A stretch of DNA of 12,544 nucleotides. It comes from an uncultured Saprospiraceae bacterium (GTDB taxonomy: Bacteria; Bacteroidota; Bacteroidia; Chitinophagales; Saprospiraceae). The notes beneath the pieces were generated by a model, which was given only the letters and a program-made list of their open reading frames with translations, searched no databases and was not told where the DNA came from. The stretch lies in assembly GCA_938033975.1 (NCBI GenBank), contig CALHKJ010000261.1, positions 1 to 12,544 of the forward strand, written 5' to 3'. The translations under genes and the position numbers were made by a program. Shown here piece by piece: positions 1 through 7,557 of the stretch (positions within the stretch are counted from its first letter, which is position 1; every line of letters begins with the position of its first letter).

Positions 1-2
1 AA

Positions 3-2465
3 ACAGCAACGAAGCAAACTTCTTTTTATGGTATGGGAGCAGATATCGCAGATTACAATAATGATGGATTACTAGATATTATGCAAGTAGATATGGCCGC
101 TGAAGACAATAGAAGAGCTAAAGCAAATATGGCGAGTATGAATCCAGATTTGTTCTGGAGTACTGTAGACTTTGGTATGCATTATCAATATATGTACAAT
201 GCACTTCAACTAAATAGAGGAAACAAAGATAATTCTCCTGTCTTTAGCAATGTAACTTGGGCAGCAGGTGTTGCTACCACTGATTGGAGCTGGGGTCCTT
301 TGTTTGCAGATTTTGATAATGACGGTTGGAAGGATTTATTCGTAACTAATGGAACAAGGAGAGATATAAACAATAGAGATTTTTTTCTTGGCTTAAAGAA
401 AGATTTAAGCCAAGCTACTGACGAGGATTTAAAATTAGAAGTCCAGAATATTCCGTCAGAACCTATCGCCAATTATATTTTTAAAAACAATAAAGACCTA
501 AGCTTTAAAAAAGCAAATGACGATTGGGGAATAGATATGATTGGATTCTCCAATGGGGTGAGCTATGCAGATCTCAACAACAATGGTCAACTAGATTTGA
601 TAGTCAATAATATTGACGAGCCTGCCTATATTTATAGAAATGCTCTTTCTACCAACAATAATTTTATTGATGTTTCCTTATTTCAAGCAGGAGCGAATAG
701 AAATGCCATCGGTGCAAAGGTTGAGATCATAACAGAACAAGTAAACCATCAGCTACAACACTTGACCTTATCTCGTGGTTTTCAATCATCGGTATCTCCA
801 ATGTTGCATTTTGGAATTGGAAGTATAAACAAAATAGATACCATAATTATTACTTGGCCAGATGGATCTCAAGAATTCAGTACGAATCTAGAGATTAATA
901 ATAAAATAAAAATTACAAAAGGCGAACTTCAAGCTTACAACCCTATTGAGCAACAAACCGCTAAACTTTTTACGAATTATACCGAGCCTACTAGTCTTCC
1001 AGCACATGTGGAAAACGAATTTGATGATTACAAATTTCAAGTTTTGCTTCCTCATAAAATGTCGCAGTGGGGCCCTGCTCTTGCAGTTGCTGATATCAAT
1101 AATGACAAACGAGAAGATCTTTTTTTAGGTGCAGCAAGTAGATCAACCGCTGGAATCTATACACAAAATGAGGATGGTAGTTTCCAATTATATCAGGACT
1201 TTCCTGAGGCCAATATCTTGGAAGATATTGATGCTCTCTTCATCGATATTGATAACGACAACGATCTAGATTTATTTGTAGTAAGCGGAGGTTACGAGCT
1301 ACCATACAATGATAAATTTTACTTTGATAGATTGTACCTTAATGAAAAAGGCAACTATGAATATTTTGGAGACCTTCCAAAAATACTAAGTAGTGGCAGT
1401 TGTATCAGACCGTATGATTATGATCAAGATGGAGACCTGGATCTTTTTGTTGGAGGACGTATGCGTCCTCTTCAATATCCAAATGCAGGTCGGAGTTATC
1501 TACTTCGCAATAATTTGAAGGATGGAAGATTGAGCTTTGAGGATGTTACAAAAGAGGTGATGCCTGAGGTTTCAGATGTGGGTATGGTTACAGATGCAAG
1601 GTGGATTGATTATAATGATGATGGACAGACAGATTTGGTAACAGTAGGAGAGTGGATGCCTATCACAGTATTTTTAAATAAAGATGAGAAGTTCACCAAT
1701 GAGACCTCCTCCTTAGATTTGGAAGACACTCGTGGATGGTGGTTTAGTCTGGAAGCGAGTGATCTGGATAAGGATGGAGACCTTGATTTGATTTTGGGTA
1801 ATTTAGGTAATAACTATAAATATATAGCCAAGCCAGATGCTTCCTTTGACTTGTATGTAGATGACTTTGATAAAAATTCTTCAACAGATATTGTACTTAG
1901 TTATTACAATGATGAAAAGCAATATCCAGTCAGAGGTCGTCAATGTTCTGCTGAGCAGATTCCTGGAATAAAATCCAAGTTCAAAAATTATGAATCGTTT
2001 GCAATAGCGACCACTGCAGAGATTTATGGTGAAAAGCAACTCGAATCTGCTCAACATTTTCAGATAAAAGATTTTTCTAGTATCATCTTGGAAAACCAAG
2101 GAGGTGGCGACTATAAGAAGCATAAATTACCCATGTCGTGTCAGCTCTCTACCATCAATGATATACTTATTGATGATTTCAATGCTGATGGAAATCAAGA
2201 TATATTAATTGCTGGTAATCTCTATGGATCAGAGGTAGAAACACCAAGAGCAGATGCAAGTATTGGACAAGTCCTATTAGGAATGGGACAACTAAAATTT
2301 AAAGAACTTTCATATAATGAATCAGGACTTCTACTTAATGCCGATGTGAAAAAACTGGCAAAGTTGAAAGGTCCTAAAAAGGAATACCTATTAGCTGCAT
2401 GCAACAATGGTCCTTTAATTCTTCATAATATTGAGCACACCACAAATAATGGACAGAACGATTAA
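3..2465 (+). CDS. FG-GAP/VCBS repeat protein with ASPIC/UnbV domain (5'-truncated by window)
   Basis: The reading frame is open to the left edge, so the true start lies upstream; the ATG at 33 is internal, inside a repeat (the frame reads SFYGMGADIADYNNDG). Acidic calcium-loop motifs of the integrin-like FG-GAP/VCBS type recur. Counting residues from the codon at 33, they lie near 7-16, 93-102, 180-189, 354-363, 405-414, 462-471, 526-535, 577-586, 611-620 and 714-724, for example DYDQDGDLDL and DLDKDGDLDL. This suggests one or two beta-propellers. Residues about 223-290 (RNAIGAKVEI ... HFGIG ... IITWPDGS) look like an ASPIC/UnbV domain between the two repeat blocks. In Bacteroidota such CRTAC1-like proteins are usually exported or surface-attached and often sit beside SusC/SusD-type uptake genes; the signal peptide would be upstream and cannot be seen. 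The specific ligand is unknown. The end overlaps the next gene by 17 bp, suggesting shared transcription. Confidence 0.9.
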   Translation, partial: TATKQTSFYGMGADIADYNNDGLLDIMQVDMAAEDNRRAKANMASMNPDLFWSTVDFGMHYQYMYNALQLNRGNKDNSPVFSNVTWAAGVATTDWSWGPLFADFDNDGWKDLFVTNGTRRDINNRDFFLGLKKDLSQATDEDLKLEVQNIPSEPIANYIFKNNKDLSFKKANDDWGIDMIGFSNGVSYADLNNNGQLDLIVNNIDEPAYIYRNALSTNNNFIDVSLFQAGANRNAIGAKVEIITEQVNHQLQHLTLSRGFQSSVSPMLHFGIGSINKIDTIIITWPDGSQEFSTNLEINNKIKITKGELQAYNPIEQQTAKLFTNYTEPTSLPAHVENEFDDYKFQVLLPHKMSQWGPALAVADINNDKREDLFLGAASRSTAGIYTQNEDGSFQLYQDFPEANILEDIDALFIDIDNDNDLDLFVVSGGYELPYNDKFYFDRLYLNEKGNYEYFGDLPKILSSGSCIRPYDYDQDGDLDLFVGGRMRPLQYPNAGRSYLLRNNLKDGRLSFEDVTKEVMPEVSDVGMVTDARWIDYNDDGQTDLVTVGEWMPITVFLNKDEKFTNETSSLDLEDTRGWWFSLEASDLDKDGDLDLILGNLGNNYKYIAKPDASFDLYVDDFDKNSSTDIVLSYYNDEKQYPVRGRQCSAEQIPGIKSKFKNYESFAIATTAEIYGEKQLESAQHFQIKDFSSIILENQGGGDYKKHKLPMSCQLSTINDILIDDFNADGNQDILIAGNLYGSEVETPRADASIGQVLLGMGQLKFKELSYNESGLLLNADVKKLAKLKGPKKEYLLAACNNGPLILHNIEHTTNNGQND

Positions 2466-4212
2466 GATAAAAGAGTTTCCTGAAATTGATGTTTTTACGG
2501 AGGACAAGAATTTCAAAATTTCTTTAGAAAAGATAGCAGATTCAAATAGTGTTTACATCTACAAATTCTCTATTGAGGCTGATAAGGCATTCAGTCCACA
2601 ACCCATAACCTTAAGATGGAAATTTCCATCTTTTGATATCAAGGGCGTTTGGAAAGTTGGAGGCCTACACGATAAGCGACAAAATTATGACTGGGAACTA
2701 GAACATCCTACTTCTAGGATAAGTGTTGATGCTCCCATGATTAATATTTTTGGACATAGTGATAAAAACATACAAACAATAGCTTGCAGTGATGTAATCA
2801 ATCTCATAGAAATGAATGCTCTTTTGAGGGAGGAAGACAACTATGAATATTGTCACATTAGTTTCTTTAAAGAAAATCATCCTAAGATAAAATCGTACTC
2901 TGCCAAAATCAGAGTTGATAATAGAGATATAAATTTCCATGAGGCTATCCAAGATGTTTCTCTTTGGTGGGAAACTTTTGAAAATCTAAAACCTCATCCT
3001 GTTCCTGACGTCGCAAGTGTCCCTCTTTATTCTACATGGTATCAATTTCATCAAGATTTGGATGAAGAGTTACTTTTGGCAGAATGTAAGATTGCAAAAG
3101 ATGTTGGATATGAGCTAATTATTCTTGATGATGGCTGGCAAACTATGGACAATAATCGTGGTTATGATTATACTGGTGATTGGGAATCAGTTAGATTTTC
3201 AGATTTGAAAGGCTTTGTAGAAAAGGTGCATGGCCTCGGGATGAAATTTGGCCTTTGGTTTTCAGTACCATTTTGTGGCAAGCACTCAAAGGCCTATAAA
3301 AAATTTAAAGGTAAGTTCTTGACTGAAAATCATCGATGGGCACCAGTTTTTGATCCAAGATATCCAGAGGTGCGTTCTTACCTAATTGATATTTACGTAA
3401 GTGCTCTAAAAGATTACAATATCGATGCCTTCAAACTTGACTTTATTGATGACTTCAAGGTATATTCCGAAACAGTTCTTACTAAGGACGATGGTCGAGA
3501 TTTTGCCAATGTAAATGAGGCAGTTGATAAGCTTCTATCTGAGGCCATGGCAGCTCTCAGACTTATCAAACCAGATATTGGCATAGAGTTTAGACAGCAA
3601 TATGTGGGGCCGGCATTGAGAAAATATGGAAATATGTTCCGCGCATTTGATTGCCCCAATGATGTTGTTTCAAATAGAATCAGAGTTACAGATGTAAAAT
3701 TATTGTGTGGTGATACAGTCGTGCACAGTGACCCTCAGACCTGGCACTTAAAAGAAAAAGTAGAACTCGCAGCCTTACAGGTATTAAATGGATTTTTTGG
3801 TGTCCCTCAAATGTCAATGATGCTTAAAGATCTTCCAGTAGATCACCTTAGTATGGTAGAATTTTACACATCTTATTGGATAAAACACAAACACATATTA
3901 TTAAAAGGTGATTTTAAGCCAGTCGGCCCTTTGTCCAATTATCCAACTCTTTCAGCAGCTATAGAGGGACATACTATAGTTGCTGTTTATGAAGATTTTG
4001 CTATCAATGCAAAGTTATCTCAAAAGCTTGATATCATCAATGCAAAAATGTCAACCAATGTCATCTTGAGAAATGAACAGGAGGTCAAGAGTCAATTTGA
4101 AAAATATTCTTGCACCGGACAACTGGTGGATAAAGGTGAGATACTACTTAAAGAAGGCATACATGATTTTTCTATTCCTCAGTCTGGACTTTTAAAGCTT
4201 CAGAAAATATAA
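2449..4212 (+). CDS. Alpha-galactosidase, GH36/melibiase-type, cytoplasmic
   Basis: Predicted to hydrolyse terminal alpha-galactosides. The protein is 587 aa from the ATG at 2449. An in-frame TTG at 2431 would add six residues, but the ATG is preferred because it is a standard codon and still overlaps the upstream gene. A beta-rich N-terminal part (about 1-185) precedes a TIM barrel: STWYQF near 195-200, LDDGWQ near 226-231, FGLWFSVPFCG near 267-277. The KLD motif (residues 329-331) supplies the likely nucleophile D331. The RAFD motif (398-401) is the likely counterpart of the GH36 RxSD motif and would supply the acid/base D401, about 70 residues later. A small C-terminal beta domain follows. 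The N-terminus is hydrophilic with no signal peptide, so the substrate must be imported first. It is shorter than the roughly 700-aa classical GH36 enzymes. It lies 10 bp before the symporter gene and upstream of galK, which fits galactose release. Family assignment is firm to clan level; GH36 over a related melibiase family is likely but not proven. Confidence 0.85.
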   Translation: MDRTIKIKEFPEIDVFTEDKNFKISLEKIADSNSVYIYKFSIEADKAFSPQPITLRWKFPSFDIKGVWKVGGLHDKRQNYDWELEHPTSRISVDAPMINIFGHSDKNIQTIACSDVINLIEMNALLREEDNYEYCHISFFKENHPKIKSYSAKIRVDNRDINFHEAIQDVSLWWETFENLKPHPVPDVASVPLYSTWYQFHQDLDEELLLAECKIAKDVGYELIILDDGWQTMDNNRGYDYTGDWESVRFSDLKGFVEKVHGLGMKFGLWFSVPFCGKHSKAYKKFKGKFLTENHRWAPVFDPRYPEVRSYLIDIYVSALKDYNIDAFKLDFIDDFKVYSETVLTKDDGRDFANVNEAVDKLLSEAMAALRLIKPDIGIEFRQQYVGPALRKYGNMFRAFDCPNDVVSNRIRVTDVKLLCGDTVVHSDPQTWHLKEKVELAALQVLNGFFGVPQMSMMLKDLPVDHLSMVEFYTSYWIKHKHILLKGDFKPVGPLSNYPTLSAAIEGHTIVAVYEDFAINAKLSQKLDIINAKMSTNVILRNEQEVKSQFEKYSCTGQLVDKGEILLKEGIHDFSIPQSGLLKLQKI

Positions 4213-4222
4213 TCCTATATAT

Positions 4223-5800
4223 ATGAATCCTCAAATTGGAAATTTAGACATATCGATTATTTTTATTTATTTCTTAGTTGTACTAACGATTGGATTTCTT
4301 GTTGGAAGAAAGGCCAAAACAGGTGAGGACTTATTTTTGGGAGGACGATCATTAACTTGGGGATTTATAGGCTTATCATTATTTGCCTCCAATATATCAA
4401 GTACAACCTTAGTTGGTTTGGCTGGTGCAGCATACACTACAGGAATTGTGCAATCTGTCTATGAATGGGGTACAGCGATACCGTTTGCAATACTTGCATT
4501 TATCTATGTGCCTTTATATCTAAAATCTAAGATTACTACTATTCCCGAGTATTTGGAGTTGCGCTTTGATTATAGATCAAGGAATTTCTTTTCTGCACTG
4601 ACCATCATAGCTAGTATTATGATTGATACGGCAGGTAGTTTGTATGCGGGAGCCTTGGTAATACAGGTCTTCTTCCCATCTATTGAACTATGGCAGACCT
4701 GCTATTTTCTAGCCATCATAACAGGATTGTATACTGCCTTTGGAGGACTTAAAGCCGTAGTATATACAGATGCCTTGCAGGCTGTCATACTAATTTTGGG
4801 TTGTGGAATTTTAAGTTATCTACTTTTTCAAGAACTGGATTTTTCTTGGGCCAATCTAGTAGCCTCTGTACCTGAAGGACACTTTTCTGTAATTCGTCCG
4901 ATTGATGATGAGTCATTACCTTGGCCTGGACTCATACTGGGTGTGCCAATGTTGGGCTTTTGGTATGTTGCTACCAATCAGTATATCACTCAAAGGATAT
5001 TGGGCGCACAAAATATACAGCATGCAAGGTGGGGAATCATGCTTGCAGGCTTGCTCAAGTTCTTACCATTATTCTTGATGGTTTTGCCTGGAGCCATGGC
5101 AATCAGCATCTATCCGAATATAGTTAACTCTGATATGGTCTTTCCAACAATGGTGATTAATACATTGCCTGCAGGACTGATTGGTCTGGTCTTGGCCGGA
5201 TTGATCTCAGCTATCATGTCAAGTATAAGTTCGACTTTAAACTCGGCTTCTACCTTGTTGGTTGTTGATTTTGTAAAGCCAAGAAAGCCAAATCTTACGG
5301 ACAAACAAACTATGAATTACAGTAGACTATCAACCTTTATATTTATGTTGATAGCTGCACTTTGGGCTCCACAAATAATAAATTATGGAGGATTGTGGAC
5401 TTACTTGCAGCAGATGTACTCTATTTTTGTGCCACCAGTCATTGTATTATTTGGAGTTGGAATTTTCTACAAAAGAGGAAATGGAGATGGTGCTTTTTGG
5501 ACATTAATATTTGGATGTGCCATTGGAGTATTATTTTTCATTCTTGGTATCATGGACATCTGGCCAATTCACTATACCATCAATATTGGAATCATTGTAG
5601 CCTTAAGTACAATTGTATTTATGCTTGTAAGTTCTGCTACTGCAACATCAAGATCGCATGAAAAGAATATCGAACCATATCTCTATTCCAAAGAATTAAT
5701 AATGACTGAAAATCAAGGTATGGTTTGGTACAAAGATTATCGTTTGCATATAACGATCCTCTTATCGTTAGTAGCCTTGTCTTATATCATACTTAGATAA
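4223..5800 (+). CDS. Sodium:solute symporter (SSS/SLC5), vSGLT-like sugar or galactoside transporter
   Basis: A 525-aa inner-membrane protein with about 13-14 hydrophobic segments; it probably couples Na+ entry to sugar uptake. It aligns by eye along its length with Vibrio vSGLT as recalled. Matching blocks include NISS (57-60), YEW (80-82), VPEGHF (216-221), NQYITQR (252-258), LLKF (277-280) and the SS of AIMSSISSTLNSAST (330-344). Counterparts of the vSGLT sodium site (A62, I65, A361, S364, S365) are A55, I58, A330, S333 and S334, all kept. In the sugar site E88, K294, Q428 and the gate Y263 correspond to E81, K279, Q396 and Y248, while Q69, S91 and N260 appear to be T62, T84 and G245. This suggests a related but not identical substrate. 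It starts 10 bp after the alpha-galactosidase stop and 40 bp before glpD. No Shine-Dalgarno sequence is visible. Confidence 0.9.
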   Translation: MNPQIGNLDISIIFIYFLVVLTIGFLVGRKAKTGEDLFLGGRSLTWGFIGLSLFASNISSTTLVGLAGAAYTTGIVQSVYEWGTAIPFAILAFIYVPLYLKSKITTIPEYLELRFDYRSRNFFSALTIIASIMIDTAGSLYAGALVIQVFFPSIELWQTCYFLAIITGLYTAFGGLKAVVYTDALQAVILILGCGILSYLLFQELDFSWANLVASVPEGHFSVIRPIDDESLPWPGLILGVPMLGFWYVATNQYITQRILGAQNIQHARWGIMLAGLLKFLPLFLMVLPGAMAISIYPNIVNSDMVFPTMVINTLPAGLIGLVLAGLISAIMSSISSTLNSASTLLVVDFVKPRKPNLTDKQTMNYSRLSTFIFMLIAALWAPQIINYGGLWTYLQQMYSIFVPPVIVLFGVGIFYKRGNGDGAFWTLIFGCAIGVLFFILGIMDIWPIHYTINIGIIVALSTIVFMLVSSATATSRSHEKNIEPYLYSKELIMTENQGMVWYKDYRLHITILLSLVALSYIILR

Positions 5801-5840
5801 AAAAATACATATAGATATTGCATACATAAGGATTGGAATA

Positions 5841-7493
5841 GTGGAATTTGAAACAAAAGATATATCATTTAATAATCTAAAAAGAGAGGCAAGGATTGCT
5901 TATAGTGAAACTCAAATCTATGATTTAATTATAATAGGAGGAGGCATCACTGGTGTAGGGATTGCCTTGGATGCCTCATTGAGAGGACTGCGTACCCTCT
6001 TGGTTGAGAAAAAAGACTATGCATCTGGAACAAGTAGCAAGTCAACTAAACTTATACACGGTGGATTGCGATATTTAAAACAATTGGAATTAGGACTTGT
6101 AAAAGAGACTGGCCTCGAACGAGCAGTTGCTCATAATAATATACCTCATTTGGTACATCCAGAAAAGATGTTGTTACCGATAGTGAACAAGGGCACTTTT
6201 GGAAAATTTTCGGCTATGTTAGCTATTACAGTCTATGATAAGTTGGCTAAAGTGCCAGAGAAGGACCGGAAAAAATCATTTAGCAAGAAGGAGACGCAAG
6301 AGCTAGAACCACTTCTTAATTCTCAAATCTTAAAGTCTAGTATTCAATATTCTGAATATCGTACGGATGATGCCCGTCTGACTATCGAACTTATAAAAGC
6401 TGCAATACGAGAAGGTGCAGAGGCATTCAATTATATGGAAGTTGAAGAATTTATTTATGAAAATAATATAGTAAAAGGTATCATTTGTATAGATAGGGTT
6501 GCTCAGATAAAAAGAGAATTTAAGGGTGCACAAGTAGTATCTGCTGCTGGACCGTGGGTAGATGTATTGCGCACCACCAACCGCTCCAAAGTAGGAAAAA
6601 GTCTGCAACTTACTAAGGGAGTGCATATTGTTTTACCTCGAGAGAAATTACCCTTGGAAAGCTCAGTCTATTTTGATGCCTTCGATGGTCGGATGTTGTT
6701 TGCCATCCCAAGAGCCAACGTTACCTATGTAGGTACCTCTGATACCAATTATCAAGGAAACAAAGACAAGATATGCTGCACGCTGGAAGATGCAAATTAT
6801 ATTCTAAAGGCAACAAACAATATGTTTGGTATCAAAAAACTAGAGGTAGAAGATATTATTTCAAGCTGGGCTGGACTAAGACCGCTGATTCATGAAGATG
6901 GGAAGTCTCCTTCAGAACTTTCCCGAAAGGATGAGATATTTATTTCTGAATCCAAACTGATCTCGATTGCTGGGGGCAAGCTGACGGGCTTTAGAAAAAT
7001 GGCAGAGCGTATTGTCAATCTTGTCATCGAAAGCAATAAAAATTTGGAGCCGAAGGGTTGTCAAACCAAATTTTATAAGATTCATAGTGACTCGTTTCAA
7101 GATTATAACGAATTTGAAACTTATTTAGAGCAAATTAAAAAGGAATATGACGATATACTACATTCAAAATATGATGCATGGTACTTTGTGACGACCTACG
7201 GAAAGAATGCAAAGACGATACTAAATTCTGCAAGGTCAAATTCAGAAGAGGGTATAAAATCTCTCTTAAGTGCAGAGATAGAATATTGCATACAATATGA
7301 ATCGTGTTATGCTCCCGATGATTATTTTAATAGAAGGTCTGGAAGAATTTATTTTGAAATAGATTCAGTAAAATCAAATTTGGACTTTATCATAGATATT
7401 TTCTCCAAACGTTTTGCATGGAAAATTGAGCAAATTGTAGAAATGAAAAATCTGGCTTTATCATATTTAGAAGAAGTAGAAGCTATTCAATAG
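5841..7493 (+). CDS. glpD: Glycerol-3-phosphate dehydrogenase, FAD-dependent
   Basis: Oxidises sn-glycerol 3-phosphate to dihydroxyacetone phosphate and passes electrons to the quinone pool as a peripheral inner-membrane flavoprotein. 550 aa. The FAD Rossmann motif is IIIGGGITGVGIALDAS (about 30-46), followed by the family block SGTSSKSTKLIHGGLRYL (62-79). Later come AAGPWVD (235-241), the substrate-region block SWAGLRPLIHED (342-353, with R347) and GGKLTGFRKMAERI (378-391). The C-terminal DAO_C-like domain contains YFNRRSGRIYF (495-505). The start is GTG at 5841: there is no in-frame ATG nearby upstream, and it leaves a normal-length leader before the Rossmann fold. It lies between a sugar symporter and galK, which is unusual for glpD and suggests that glycerol is a co-product of the sugar substrate; that link is inference. 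No glycerol kinase or facilitator gene is visible. Confidence 0.93.
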   Translation: MEFETKDISFNNLKREARIAYSETQIYDLIIIGGGITGVGIALDASLRGLRTLLVEKKDYASGTSSKSTKLIHGGLRYLKQLELGLVKETGLERAVAHNNIPHLVHPEKMLLPIVNKGTFGKFSAMLAITVYDKLAKVPEKDRKKSFSKKETQELEPLLNSQILKSSIQYSEYRTDDARLTIELIKAAIREGAEAFNYMEVEEFIYENNIVKGIICIDRVAQIKREFKGAQVVSAAGPWVDVLRTTNRSKVGKSLQLTKGVHIVLPREKLPLESSVYFDAFDGRMLFAIPRANVTYVGTSDTNYQGNKDKICCTLEDANYILKATNNMFGIKKLEVEDIISSWAGLRPLIHEDGKSPSELSRKDEIFISESKLISIAGGKLTGFRKMAERIVNLVIESNKNLEPKGCQTKFYKIHSDSFQDYNEFETYLEQIKKEYDDILHSKYDAWYFVTTYGKNAKTILNSARSNSEEGIKSLLSAEIEYCIQYESCYAPDDYFNRRSGRIYFEIDSVKSNLDFIIDIFSKRFAWKIEQIVEMKNLALSYLEEVEAIQ

Positions 7494-7508
7494 CTTTATT
7501 TATTGAAT
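7485..7508 (+). repeat. Perfect 8-bp inverted repeat across the glpD stop codon
   Basis: ATTCAATA at 7485-7492 pairs exactly with TATTGAAT at 7501-7508 around an 8-nt loop. The glpD stop TAG (7491-7493) lies in the left arm. The stem is AT-rich and has no U-tract after it, so a full terminator is unlikely. A role in processing or mRNA stability at the glpD-galK junction is possible. It could also be chance in AT-rich DNA. Confidence 0.3.
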
Positions 7509-7557
7509 CCGTCCAACTACCAATTATGCCTATTCAAAACTAGAATCAGCAAAAAAA

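Noticed and set aside
33..35. ATG at 33 as the true start of the VCBS protein
   Set aside because: The frame stays open to position 3 and the upstream residues continue the repeat fold, so the gene is truncated by the window edge.
5801..5840. Internal promoter before glpD
   Set aside because: There is no TAnnTTTG box; TATTGCATACATA is AT-rich but not a match.
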